From assembly GCF_000334895.1 (NCBI RefSeq), contig NZ_BAFM01000016.1:1-64000 (forward strand): a stretch of 64,000 bases of DNA, read 5' to 3'. Shown here one piece after another: positions 33,722 through 42,173 of the stretch. Origin of the DNA: Halococcus agarilyticus. GTDB taxonomy: Archaea; Halobacteriota; Halobacteria; Halobacteriales; Halococcaceae. Position numbers and translations under genes: made by a program. Under the pieces are notes generated by a model. It had not been told where the DNA came from and ran no database searches. It was given only the letters and a program-made list of their open reading frames with translations. Numbering within the stretch: position 1 is the first letter of the stretch; each line of letters opens with the position of its first letter.

Positions 33722-34374
33722 GTCGGTCGCGCTCGCGGTACGACCTCCAGGTCCACACCGACGCCTCGCCGTGCTCGGCGACGTCACCCGCAGCGGTCGC
33801 CCGCGCAGCCGAGAAGGCCGATCTCGACGGGATCGTCGTCACCGATCACGACACGCTCGCAAACGTCGATCGCGTTCGATCGTGCGCACCTGACGATCTC
33901 GATGTCGTCTCGGGCGTCGAAGTCACGACCACTCAGGGCCACCTCCTCGGGATCGACGTCGAGCGCGCACCTCCCCAAACCGATCCGCTCTCCGTGATCG
34001 ACGACATCCACGACCAGGACGGACTGACGGTGCTCTCCCATCCGTTCGACGCGCTCCGCCAGATCTACGACACCGATCTCGCCGAACTCGCGGCGGCGGT
34101 CGACGGCGTCGAAGCGATCAACGCACGGTGTGTTCGCGAGTCGTTCAACCGCGAAGCCCAGGCGTTCGCCGCCCACCACGACCTCGCGACGACCGGCGGC
34201 AGCGATGCGCACTTCCCGATGGAGGTCGGGCGCGCGTACACCGAGTGTGAGGGATCGCTCCGCGAGGCCATCCGATCCGGCACGACCGTTCCGCAGGGTC
34301 GCGGCCGATATCTCTCGGGCCACGTCGCCACCAAGCTGCACCAAGCACGCCGCGCGGTCGCGGGGTGGCGGTGA
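33718..34374 (+). CDS. PHP-domain phosphoesterase
   Basis: A 218-residue polymerase-and-histidinol-phosphatase domain protein. The metal-binding motifs are YDLQVHTDASPCS (His14), VVTDHDTLANV (Asp-His-Asp near 42), the SHPFDA motif and the closing GGSDAHFP. It is likely a phosphatase or phosphodiesterase with two or three metal ions. Its ATG overlaps the UbiA stop and its own stop overlaps the next ATG (TGATG), so all three are one operon. In mycobacteria the product of DPPR synthase must lose a 5-phosphate; this enzyme is a candidate for that step here. Confidence 0.82.
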   Translation: MSRSRSRYDLQVHTDASPCSATSPAAVARAAEKADLDGIVVTDHDTLANVDRVRSCAPDDLDVVSGVEVTTTQGHLLGIDVERAPPQTDPLSVIDDIHDQDGLTVLSHPFDALRQIYDTDLAELAAAVDGVEAINARCVRESFNREAQAFAAHHDLATTGGSDAHFPMEVGRAYTECEGSLREAIRSGTTVPQGRGRYLSGHVATKLHQARRAVAGWR

Positions 34375-35408
34375 TGGCGGAGTACCGCGAGGCGAGCGGC
34401 GACCGACCCGGTGGCGCGGATCCCGGCGACGACGCCGACGATCAGTCCGGCCGGCTTCGGCGATGGGTGAGCGAGCACGGCGTCCAGGCCACCGCGGTGC
34501 TCACACTCGTGGTGTTCGGCGCGCTCTTCCTCTACGCCGACGCCGGTGCGGTCGTCGATGCCTTCTCCCGGTTCGAGTGGCCCGCCTTCGCCGCGGTGAT
34601 CGGGCTCACTACTGTGGGCTATGCCTTCCGGTTCGGAAAGTGGGAGTTCTACCTTCGGGAGCTCGGGGTCGACATCCCTCTGAAGACCAGCCTCACGGTG
34701 TTTTTCAGCGGGCTGATGATGGTCGTCACCCCCGGAAAGGCCGGTGAGGTCTGGAAGGCGTGGCTGCTGCGCGACATGGAGGGGACCCCAGCGAGCCTCA
34801 CGACCTCGGTGGTCGGAGCCGAGCGCGTGACCGACCTGATTTCCCTCTCGATGCTCGCCGGAGTCGGCGTCGTTGCGTACGGCCGCTCGCCCGCGGTCCT
34901 GATCGCACTCGCGGTCGCCTTCGCCGCCGGAATCGGGCTGCTCCAGTGGCGCGCGGGCTGCCTCCGACTGCTCGACGCCGCCGCATCGCTCCCGGTCGTC
35001 GGCCAGTACGCCACGTCGCTCGAACGGTTCTACGAGAGCACCTACGCCCTCTTCCGACTCCGCCCGCTCTCGGTGGCCACCCTGCTGGGGATCGTCGCGT
35101 GGGGGCTCGAAGGCGTCGCACTCTGGATCGTGCTCGCGGGGTTCGGTGTCGAGGCCGCGCTGCTCGTGGGAGTGTTCGTCTTCGCGCTCGGCTCCGTGAT
35201 CGGTGCGGTCAGCATGCTCCCGGGGGGGCTCGGCGCGGCCGAGGCGAGCATGGCCGGTCTCCTGCTCACCTTCGGGATCGCCGAATCGGTGGCGGCGGGC
35301 GCGACGATGGTGATCCGGGTCGGCACGCTCTGGTACGCGGCGGTCCTCGGGTTCGTCGTATTCTCGGTGCACAAGTACCGCGCCGACGAGTCGGGTCCCG
35401 ACGTGTGA
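34374..35408 (+). CDS. Flippase-like membrane protein (LPG synthase TM / UPF0104 type)
   Basis: A 344-residue protein with about eight transmembrane helices. FFSGLMMVVTPGKAGEVWKAWLL (about 106-128) and the late SMLPGGLGAAEASMAGLL (about 279-296) are family signatures of the MprF-like flippase domain. The catalytic lysyl-transferase domain of MprF is absent, so it is expected to move or bind a lipid. The first 35 residues are polar and acidic. Coupled to the UbiA and PHP genes, it may flip the polyprenyl-linked sugar to the outer face. Confidence 0.8.
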   Translation: MAEYREASGDRPGGADPGDDADDQSGRLRRWVSEHGVQATAVLTLVVFGALFLYADAGAVVDAFSRFEWPAFAAVIGLTTVGYAFRFGKWEFYLRELGVDIPLKTSLTVFFSGLMMVVTPGKAGEVWKAWLLRDMEGTPASLTTSVVGAERVTDLISLSMLAGVGVVAYGRSPAVLIALAVAFAAGIGLLQWRAGCLRLLDAAASLPVVGQYATSLERFYESTYALFRLRPLSVATLLGIVAWGLEGVALWIVLAGFGVEAALLVGVFVFALGSVIGAVSMLPGGLGAAEASMAGLLLTFGIAESVAAGATMVIRVGTLWYAAVLGFVVFSVHKYRADESGPDV

Positions 35409-35449
35409 GCGACTCGCCGACCGTCGGCCGAAGGCTGATACGTAATCCG

Positions 35450-35713
35450 ATGAGAAACCGTCGCATGTTCGAGAACAGCCGACGCGTTTCCGTCCTGCTG
35501 TTCGTTCTCTATGCGTTCGTGATACTGCTGGACTTGGATGACGGCGAAACACTGCTGGCAGTCGGGTGGACGATCAGTGGGGGCCCTACTGCTCTCCGGT
35601 CGCTGGTGGCTGAGACGAGAGCAGACGGACGAGTGAGCTTTTCGCGCCGGTCACTTCCTGACGAACTCAGCATAGACCACACCCGGAGCTACTGTGCCGC
35701 TCACCAGAGGTAG
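35450..35713 (+). CDS. Small hypothetical membrane protein
   Basis: An 87-residue frame 41 bp after the flippase-like gene. A basic start (RNRR) is followed by one clear hydrophobic helix (VSVLLFVLYAFVILLDL, about 13-29) and perhaps a second weak one. The rest is polar. A second ATG five codons in (35465) is equally possible. No family is recognised. The last 12 bp overlap the end of the convergent membrane-protein gene. Confidence 0.45.
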   Translation: MRNRRMFENSRRVSVLLFVLYAFVILLDLDDGETLLAVGWTISGGPTALRSLVAETRADGRVSFSRRSLPDELSIDHTRSYCAAHQR

Positions 35714-37092
35714 TCGCCGACGAGCTGCATCGCGAGCGCCTGGCCGAACACCGCGGCCGCGAGCAGCGCCTCGCGTCGTCTCGTCGGATCGGCAGCTCGG
35801 AGCGCGGCGGCGACCGGCAGCATGAGGAACGGGTAGATGAACATCGCGCCGCGGGCGGTCTCACCGGTGTGGTAGACTCCCACTACAAAGAGTCCGAGCA
35901 GTGATCCGGTCGCGAGCCCGAAGACGACGAGCGGCTCGCGGTCGATCCTGCTGAGCCCGCGTGCAGACCGCCACAGCACACCCACCCCGCGAACCGCGAG
36001 CACGGCGAGCATCGGCGTGAAGAAGAGGGCGATCTCGGCGACGTTCTCCACCCGCGTGGTGAGGTAGCGCAGCGGCTCGGCGAGCGGAAAGAACCCGTTC
36101 GGGTTCTGCTGGTGGGAGGCGGTCAGGAACGAAGCGATGTAGTCGTAGCCGAGGACGACGTTCACGAGGGCGTAGATCCCGAGCGACGCAACGCCGATCA
36201 CGAAGAGCGGCGCGATCCGGTCGCGGTCTAAGAGGGCGAGTCCGACGAGCACCGGTCCCAGAAACACGGTCATGAACGTCTGCGAGGCGGCGACGAACAG
36301 GCAGGCGAGCGTGCCGAACGTCGCGACGATCGGCGAGTCGCGGGTGAAGCAGTAGATCGCGCCGAGCGCCGCGACGGTGATCAGCGCGTCGAGGGTCGTG
36401 AGGTAGTAGATCTGGACCGCGGGCAGGAGCACGAACAGGTAGGTGGTGTACTGGGCGACGTCGCGCGGGTAGTACGTCGCGAGCAGTCGGTGAAGAAGGA
36501 GCGTCGAGAGCGCGAGCGAGCCGATACCGACGACGAGCGAGACGGCGCGCGTCGACGGCAGGAGCGTATCGAACACCCAAAACGAGAGGACGGCTCCCGG
36601 GGGATGGGTTCGAGCGTGGAGCGGTAGCTGGAGCTGGTTCGCCTCGAACGTCGTGACGAACGCGACCGGATCGGTGACGCCGACTGCCGCGCGGTAGTAC
36701 GACCCGCCGTTGTCGATGGGCCTGATGAGCCCGGCTCCCTGGCCCTGTGTGAGCGTGGTGAGCACGAGCAGCACCGCCCCGGCGACGGCGACCGGCCACA
36801 CGCTCGTGCGATCGATCCATAGAAGATAGGCAGTCGCGACCGCGAAGACGACGATCGCGAGGGCAGCCAGCACCGCGACGCGCGAGACGTCGAGGCGGCC
36901 GAGCCGGACCGCGAACTTGCTGATCGGCCAGTGGATCGGCACGCCGACGTCGTTGCCGAGGATCTCCCGATAGAACAGCCGGACGACGACGTTGAAGGTG
37001 ATGAGCGATGCGATCGTCACCCAGACCGCCAGAAGGATCTCGCGGAGCGAGAACAGCCCCGCCTGCGACCGCGCGTCGGTGCCGCCAGCCAT
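35701..37092 (-). CDS. Polytopic membrane protein, GT-C-like
   Basis: A 463-residue protein with about eleven or twelve hydrophobic segments. The loop after the third or fourth helix holds DNGGSYYRAAVG and then ARTHPPGAVLSFWVFD, where the acidic and His residues face the outer side. This layout resembles GT-C glycosyltransferases and related proteins that use polyprenyl-phosphate sugars, but the classic Asp-Asp pair in the first loop is not obvious. It ends in a polar 30-residue tail. It is convergent with the UbiA operon. Exact substrate is unknown. Confidence 0.7.
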   Translation of the reverse strand: MAGGTDARSQAGLFSLREILLAVWVTIASLITFNVVVRLFYREILGNDVGVPIHWPISKFAVRLGRLDVSRVAVLAALAIVVFAVATAYLLWIDRTSVWPVAVAGAVLLVLTTLTQGQGAGLIRPIDNGGSYYRAAVGVTDPVAFVTTFEANQLQLPLHARTHPPGAVLSFWVFDTLLPSTRAVSLVVGIGSLALSTLLLHRLLATYYPRDVAQYTTYLFVLLPAVQIYYLTTLDALITVAALGAIYCFTRDSPIVATFGTLACLFVAASQTFMTVFLGPVLVGLALLDRDRIAPLFVIGVASLGIYALVNVVLGYDYIASFLTASHQQNPNGFFPLAEPLRYLTTRVENVAEIALFFTPMLAVLAVRGVGVLWRSARGLSRIDREPLVVFGLATGSLLGLFVVGVYHTGETARGAMFIYPFLMLPVAAALRAADPTRRREALLAAAVFGQALAMQLVGDYLW

Positions 37093-37203
37093 ATCGATCC
37101 GTCCGGTCGATGGGGTTTAGGCGCTTCCGTCTCGCCGCCCACAGTGTCGCCCGAACGAGGGAGTTGGTTTTCGGTGGGCTCGGGGGCGTTCGGAGCGGCG
37201 CGT

Positions 37204-37527
37204 TCAGGCCCCGCCGCGGTTCGTCGCGTCGGAACCGGGCGTGTACTCCCAGAACCCGTTCGCACGCATCGCCTCGCCGACCCGCCGGTGCATCGTCTGG
37301 ATGTCGTCGATCTCCTCGTCCTCGATCCCGTCGAAGATCTCGCGGAGGCTCACGACCCGTTCGTGGTTGAGCCGGATCGGGTCGTCGCCGTGCGCGTCGA
37401 CGAACGCGGCGACGTCGAGCGGGAAGTCCTCCTCGTCGTCGACCTTCTTCGCGACGATCGCCTGCCCGTACTTGCGCATCCCCTCGCTTCCCTCCTCGTC
37501 GTCGGGATCGTGCGGCCAGTCAGCCAT
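37204..37527 (-). CDS. Small acidic conserved haloarchaeal protein (possibly DUF5785)
   Basis: A 107-residue soluble acidic protein with MRKYGQAIVAKKVDDEEDFPLDV (about 17-39) and a helical DPIRLNHERVVSLREIFDGI region. It matches my memory of a family restricted to haloarchaea (DUF5785), but this was not searched. No catalytic motif is visible. It has its own start 111 bp upstream of the preceding gene's promoter region and is not overlapped by neighbours. Confidence 0.7.
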   Translation of the reverse strand: MADWPHDPDDEEGSEGMRKYGQAIVAKKVDDEEDFPLDVAAFVDAHGDDPIRLNHERVVSLREIFDGIEDEEIDDIQTMHRRVGEAMRANGFWEYTPGSDATNRGGA

Positions 37528-37618
37528 ACCGACCGATTGATCGGTCGGCGCAAAAGCGTTGTTGCTCGCCGCCCAGGCGGCGAGACGGGTGGACAGTCAG
37601 GACATGTGAAGCCCCGGT

Positions 37619-38893
37619 TCAGTCGTCGGCCGTCGCCGTCTCGCTCTCCACGTCGTCCTCGAACGGGGTCCAACTGTACTCGTCCGCCGATTCCCGAACG
37701 AGGCGCTCGGTGCCGTCGTGATCCGCGATCGCACCGGGTTCGAGCTCCGGGTGCTCGGCTTCGATTTCCGCCGGGGAAACCTTCTCCGTGACCTCGAAGC
37801 GTTCGATCGGCCGAACGATTCCCCACAACGCCCCGATGGCGTGAAACAGCGCCGCAAGTGGGGTCAGCACCACGAACACCGGCCACAGCACGGGGTGTTT
37901 CCGGTAGCCGACGAGGCCCGCGAGCATGTAGACGAAGAGGATGCCGAACAGCCCGATCGAGAGCATCGCGTACAGCCATCGGTACGGGAACGTGCTCGGG
38001 AGCAGCGTTGTCACGACGACGAGCACGGGCACGAGCGGCGAGAATCCCCACGCAACCGCTCTGGTGAGGTAGAGCGGGCGGTAGCGCCTCGGGAGAAGGC
38101 CACCATCCCGAACCGTCCCGGACATCCACCGCCGCCGCTGCTTGATCATCGCCCGAAGCGAGGGCGGTGCCTGGTTCCGGAATCGGGCGTCGACCAGGCG
38201 ATAGCTGATCGCGCCCCGATCGGCGGCCCGCCAGATGAAGTTCGTGTCCTCCGTGATGGTGGCGACGTCCCACGTGATCGCCCTCTCGATCGAGTGGCGA
38301 ACCGCGACCCCGCCACCCCACGCGTACAGCGGGTACGAGAGCCGGTGGAAACCGTACTGCTCGAACTGATAGCCCACGCGGAACACCTCACAGCAATACG
38401 TCAGCCACGACCCCGTGTAGAGCGGTTTCTCGGTGAACTGGACGATGTCCGCGTCCGGAATCCCGGTGAACCCGGTCACGAGCGTGTCCTCGTCGAGGTA
38501 GAGCACGTACTCTCGCCCGCACTCGACGTTGCGCCGCGCCCATTCGAGCGCCCGTCCCTTGTTGGTGGCCGTACACTCGAACGACTCCGGGACGACGTGG
38601 ACGGTCGCACCGTCGATGTCGATCTTTCGCTCGCTCACCACCCGAACGTCGTCGATCCCGTCGGGGATCGAATCCACCGTCCCCTGGACGACCGCCTCCG
38701 CGCCGATGGTGAGCACCCGGACCTGGACGTCCTCGACGCCCCACGTTCGGTCCCCACCATCGCCCCGCCAGCCCCACGAGAGGACGATGGTCTCGACGAG
38801 CCACCACAGCGCCGAGAGACCGTAGAGCCCGAGGACGAACCACAGCGAGGCCACTACCGCGAGGAACGGCACGTCTTCGGGGACGAACACCAT
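37619..38893 (-). CDS. Processive family 2 glycosyltransferase
   Basis: A 424-residue membrane glycosyltransferase. Two hydrophobic segments at the N-terminus (about 8-40) are followed by the GT-A domain with YVLYLDEDTLVTGF (DxD, about 148-161), ATITEDTNFIWR (about 230-241) and IKQRRRWMSGT (QxxRW, about 261-271). At least four helices follow (about 285-370) and then an acidic soluble tail. The D, D, D, QRRRW set is that of processive enzymes such as cellulose or hyaluronan synthases, so it may extrude a polysaccharide. It probably starts at the ATG at 38893 with an AT-rich upstream. Confidence 0.87.
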   Translation of the reverse strand: MVFVPEDVPFLAVVASLWFVLGLYGLSALWWLVETIVLSWGWRGDGGDRTWGVEDVQVRVLTIGAEAVVQGTVDSIPDGIDDVRVVSERKIDIDGATVHVVPESFECTATNKGRALEWARRNVECGREYVLYLDEDTLVTGFTGIPDADIVQFTEKPLYTGSWLTYCCEVFRVGYQFEQYGFHRLSYPLYAWGGGVAVRHSIERAITWDVATITEDTNFIWRAADRGAISYRLVDARFRNQAPPSLRAMIKQRRRWMSGTVRDGGLLPRRYRPLYLTRAVAWGFSPLVPVLVVVTTLLPSTFPYRWLYAMLSIGLFGILFVYMLAGLVGYRKHPVLWPVFVVLTPLAALFHAIGALWGIVRPIERFEVTEKVSPAEIEAEHPELEPGAIADHDGTERLVRESADEYSWTPFEDDVESETATADD

Positions 38894-39042
38894 ACAGCAA
38901 AACGAACATCCGGTCGCCTAATATTAAACCGTGTCCATCGTGAGGGTTGCTCGGAACGGTCGGAGCCGTCTTCAGTACGAAAGCCTGGTAGTGCTGCTCG
39001 ACCACACCGTCTGCCCGATGTAAACGGCGAGGAGTACACTAC

Positions 39043-39348
39043 TCAGGAGCAGGATACGGCCGTGTCCGCCGTCACCACGTTCGGAACCTCTACTGCACTC
39101 GTCGTCGTAGCGACTGTGACCACGACGACGCCTAGAACCGTGCCGTACAGCCCGAGAATGCTGTACTCGGCAGGCCGGAGATTCCCGCGATGGACCGCGT
39201 GGAGGAGAACGGCGATTCCAGCTACGACAGGGAGAAAGCGAGCTTTGGCCGTCGGGTCGGCAATCAAAACGGTTGAACCGATAATCATTGTCACCGCGTA
39301 GACGGTGATCTTGAGGACGAGAAGTAGCGAGCCTGGCCCGCGATCCAT
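39043..39348 (-). CDS. Small hypothetical membrane protein
   Basis: A 101-residue frame starting at ATG 39348 with three hydrophobic segments (about 7-30, 35-55 and 62-85). The AT-rich upstream sequence (about 39370-39385) could hold a promoter. No family is recognised. Codon use is somewhat less GC-biased than the average gene here, and it lies between the repeat copies of tRNA-Ser and the GT2 gene, so it may be a recent arrival. Confidence 0.5.
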   Translation of the reverse strand: MDRGPGSLLLVLKITVYAVTMIIGSTVLIADPTAKARFLPVVAGIAVLLHAVHRGNLRPAEYSILGLYGTVLGVVVVTVATTTSAVEVPNVVTADTAVSCS

Positions 39349-39403
39349 ACCAAATCGTGTCGAGGTTGACAATTGTAAAATTTTCCATCAGAGGTGAAGA
39401 GGC

Positions 39404-39522
39404 TCGCAAGCAAACTGGGGATGGGATTCGAACCACGGCCAGACGTTCCTGCTCGCTCACTTCGTTCGCTGTGCGGGCTGCGACTGGTCTACTTCGAATC
39501 CCAACGTGTCTCGATTGCTTGC
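39404..39522. repeat. Partial copies of the tRNA-Ser 3' end (one direct, one inverted)
   Basis: 39404-39434 is an imperfect direct copy of 39562-39594. It shares TCGCAAGCAA from the trailer and 19 bp of the tRNA 3' end (39416-39434 with 39576-39594). An inverted copy at 39493-39522 has TTCGAATCCCA, a diverged 8-base stretch and CGATTGCTTGC, matching the tRNA T-arm and trailer. The inverted copy pairs with the native trailer (10 bp, 39513-39522 with 39564-39573) or with the direct copy (11 bp, 39422-39432 with 39493-39503). No protein is coded here. Confidence 0.8.
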
Positions 39523-39572
39523 TCACGCGGTTGCTCGCGCACAGGGCGCTCGCAGGTGTGTTCGCAAGCAAT

Positions 39573-39655
39573 CGGTGGGGATGGGATTCGAACCCATGAG
39601 GCCATAGGCCACCTGTTTTCAAGACAGGCGCGATAGTCCACTCTGCCACCCCACC
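39573..39655 (-). tRNA. tRNA-Ser (anticodon TGA)
   Basis: An 83-base class II tRNA on the minus strand. Acceptor stem GGTGGGG/CCCCACC with G as discriminator, anticodon stem CCTGT/ACAGG around CTTGAAA (anticodon TGA), a 14-base variable arm able to form GGCC/GGCC, and T-arm ATGGG/CCCAT with loop TTCGAAT. No intron and no encoded CCA. Confidence 0.93.
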
Positions 39656-39788
39656 GCGTCTTGATCTACTGGTCTGCGCATCTAATTGCTGTCGGTTCAT
39701 CTTCTACCAATTCAGCTACATAAACCCGGCCGATTTCCGAGTCGGGGCTATAAAATACTGCTAACTAAATAGTGTATTTTCCCTAATT

Positions 39789-40670
39789 TCACCAGAATAA
39801 GCCGATTGGATATATCACGTTTGCAGGCCCCATCAGAGTCAGATCCTCCTCTTGCAAAATCACATCCATCCCTTTTGCTGCTTCTTGCAGACCTTTGTTG
39901 AAATCGTCTATACCCTCTTCAGCATCATGTGCGAATTCGCCTGTTAATCTCATCATATCGACTGGGTGCCACTTCTTCCCGCGCTCGATTTTTTCTTCTA
40001 CACGGCCGAAGAGTGTGTATTCGCGCGCTTGCGCGAACGCATGTTTTGTTGGCACCCGTAGATAGTTGCGTTTCAATACTGTTGCGTAGGAGTGGCCTCT
40101 GTCGGTATCCAATCTTACTGGCACTCTATTTCCAATCACATTCTCAGACATTTCTATGAATGCTTCCGAGGCATCAATCTCTTCCTCCGACACGTTTTCT
40201 TCTCCTGAATTATCATCAGTTATCACTTCTCCGGCTTTTTTCGATTCTTCAGTAAGTGTATTTATAGCACCCGCAGCCAGTTCCAACCTGAACAAGGACA
40301 TTGGCTTAACAGTTCCGCTGATCTCTATGACGTCACCGCGTTCCACATCTTCTATGTCGGGATCTTTTATTTCGCTAATCCCGTCAATCTGTCTAAGCAA
40401 TTCCTGAAAACGATAGGGAACAGTAATATCTATCTGCTGTTCAGTCCCTTCACGATCCGTACTTCGATGCCGGCCACCGCCTCCTATGTTCGTCCAAGGA
40501 GTCGGAATCGTGGCTGAGAAGTGACTTTCTGACTCATTCTCATCTTCGGCTGTTTTCGTTCTACTCGTCTGTAATCCAACTCCTAGTGACGAAAGATGTC
40601 CATTGATGCTTTCATCGTCGAGATAAATGAATTCGCGCAATTGATACGCTGAGTCATCATTCTTTGTCAT
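39789..40670 (-). CDS. AT-rich orphan gene, DUF6414-like protein
   Basis: A 293-residue soluble protein, probably starting at ATG 40670. The opening REFIYLDDESINGHLSSLGVG (about 9-29) recalls the DUF6414 family from memory; this was not searched. A middle ERGDVIEISGTVKPMSLFRLELAAG segment (about 110-134) looks like a small beta domain. An acidic Ser/Glu linker (about 145-170) follows. The gene and its surroundings are much richer in A and T than the rest of the window and use AT-ending codons, which points to horizontal acquisition. It lies on the 5' side of tRNA-Ser. Function is unknown; a defence or mobile-element role is possible. Confidence 0.65.
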   Translation of the reverse strand: MTKNDDSAYQLREFIYLDDESINGHLSSLGVGLQTSRTKTAEDENESESHFSATIPTPWTNIGGGGRHRSTDREGTEQQIDITVPYRFQELLRQIDGISEIKDPDIEDVERGDVIEISGTVKPMSLFRLELAAGAINTLTEESKKAGEVITDDNSGEENVSEEEIDASEAFIEMSENVIGNRVPVRLDTDRGHSYATVLKRNYLRVPTKHAFAQAREYTLFGRVEEKIERGKKWHPVDMMRLTGEFAHDAEEGIDDFNKGLQEAAKGMDVILQEEDLTLMGPANVIYPIGLFW

Positions 40671-40710
40671 CTCGGCCAATTATTCTCCTACGGTGGTGTA
40701 GCGTTTTCGC

Positions 40711-41508
40711 TTATCCGAGCGTCAAATTCAGGCCATCCCTGCTCTTGATGAGTTCCACCCCGAGATCGTCGAGACACGCGGCGGTTCGCGTCGGCACCTC
40801 GCGACCGGCGCGCCGGCGCGCCCGGATCAACGAGAGCGCGCCGATCAGGTCCTCACGCGTCTCCACGATCGGGTGCATCGGACCGAAATCGACGTCGTGA
40901 CCCGCGTCGTGTGCGCGATCTGTCAGCGTCCCGATCGCGGGCGGTGCGTCGGCCTCTTCGAAGTCCACGGACGAGGCGAACCCGGCGTAGTGGACCCGGC
41001 CGCCCGAGGTCGGCCCGAGCACGACGTCGCTCCGGCGGAGCTTCATCGCCATCCCGTCGAGATCGCCGCGCGCGAGGAACGGGGCAGTGGGTTCGACCAC
41101 CGCCACCGAAGTCTCGTCCTCGGTGTCGAGCAGGTGGGTCACGGTGTTTCCCATGCGGGCCGCGAACGTCGAACCGACCTGGACCTCGTAGCGGGCCGCC
41201 CCAGGATCGTCGAGCGCCGCGTCCGCGAGTGCCCGCACCGCGCTCTCGGCGTCCTGCTCGTTCCGACCGTCCCCGTCGGTCGGTTCGTCCGGTTTGTCTC
41301 GCTCGTCTGCCTCGTCTGGCAGGGCCTCGTCGGGCCGGTAGTTGACGAGCAGGTCGCTCGCGCTGGCCTCGACCGCCCGGAGCACGTCGGCGCACATCGC
41401 GGCGTAGAGATCGGCGACGTCGGCCGTCGAGAGCGGGGTCGTTGCCGCGAGGTCGGCCAGCACGACCCCTTCGCGCGGCGGATCACAGAGGACGGCAGCG
41501 GTGGGCAT
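40711..41508 (-). CDS. Nucleotidyltransferase-fold protein (DUF2064/CofC-like)
   Basis: A 265-residue protein with the layout of the DUF2064 glycosyltransferase-A-like family. The VAVVEPTAPFLARGDLDGMAMKL and SDVVLGPTSGGRVHYAGF segments (about 148-188) correspond to the typical P-FL-...-DVVLGP-GG motif. The usual N-terminal RVKTRLA loop is weak here, so activity is uncertain. An acidic insert (about 65-90) is a haloarchaeal surface loop. It is divergent from the DUF7344-like gene. Confidence 0.65.
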   Translation of the reverse strand: MPTAAVLCDPPREGVVLADLAATTPLSTADVADLYAAMCADVLRAVEASASDLLVNYRPDEALPDEADERDKPDEPTDGDGRNEQDAESAVRALADAALDDPGAARYEVQVGSTFAARMGNTVTHLLDTEDETSVAVVEPTAPFLARGDLDGMAMKLRRSDVVLGPTSGGRVHYAGFASSVDFEEADAPPAIGTLTDRAHDAGHDVDFGPMHPIVETREDLIGALSLIRARRRAGREVPTRTAACLDDLGVELIKSRDGLNLTLG

Positions 41509-41650
41509 GCGTCGCTATCGGCGGCGTGGCCCCTTCAACGGCGCGGGTCGGTGGCGACGACGGCGCGCCGATCGTGCTCGACCCGTTGACCGGCGACGCG
41601 TTCCGGGCGTTGTCGGCACGAACGACGGCGGTTTTCGACGGACCGCGACG

Positions 41651-41658
41651 CTTATCAG
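41651..41658 (+). promoter_or_regulatory. TATA-like box of the DUF7344-like gene
   Basis: CTTATCAG lies about 30-37 bp before ATG 41688 and supports that start over an in-frame ATG at 41661. Confidence 0.4.
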
Positions 41659-41687
41659 CGATGGCCGTGTCGAATCGCGTGAACACA

Positions 41688-42152
41688 ATGGTCTCCGACA
41701 ACGCGGCCGGTTCGTCGTGGGGCGTCCCCCAGTGGCTCCTCTCGGGACTCGACGCCGCCGACGGGACCGACGGCCCCGCCGGGTCGATCCCGCTCTCGAC
41801 CGAGACCGTCTGCGAGCTGATCAGCAACGCCCGCCGGCGGGCGGTCATCCGTCACGTCGCGGCGCTCGACGCCGATGAGAGCGTCCGAATGGGCGAGCTC
41901 GCGCGAACGATCGCGGGCGAGGAGAACGACATCGCGCCGACGGCAGTCTCGGCCGAACAGCGAAAGACCGTCTACGTCTCCCTGCTCCAGAACCACCTCC
42001 CGAAGCTCGATTCGGCCGGTGTGGTCGACTGGAACGACCGCTCGGGCGACATCGCCCACGGCACCTCGGTCGACGAACTCGCGGCCCTCGTCGAGTCGAT
42101 CGAACACGCCTGCGAGCCGGAGCCGGAACGCGAACACGAACCGGTTGCCTGA
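41688..42152 (+). CDS. Winged-helix HTH protein of the DUF7344 type
   Basis: A 154-residue haloarchaeal regulator-like protein. The helical ISNARRRAVIRHVAALDADESVRMGELARTIAGEEN stretch (about 40-75) and QRKTVYVSLLQNHLPKLDSAGVVDWN (about 86-111) make a winged-helix domain typical of the DUF7344 group. Such proteins are numerous in haloarchaea and presumed DNA-binding. The N-terminal 35 residues are low in structure. The C-terminus is Glu/Pro-rich. A small membrane-protein gene follows 21 bp downstream. Confidence 0.75.
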   Translation: MVSDNAAGSSWGVPQWLLSGLDAADGTDGPAGSIPLSTETVCELISNARRRAVIRHVAALDADESVRMGELARTIAGEENDIAPTAVSAEQRKTVYVSLLQNHLPKLDSAGVVDWNDRSGDIAHGTSVDELAALVESIEHACEPEPEREHEPVA

Positions 42153-42173
42153 TCGCCCCCGACAGTATCCACA

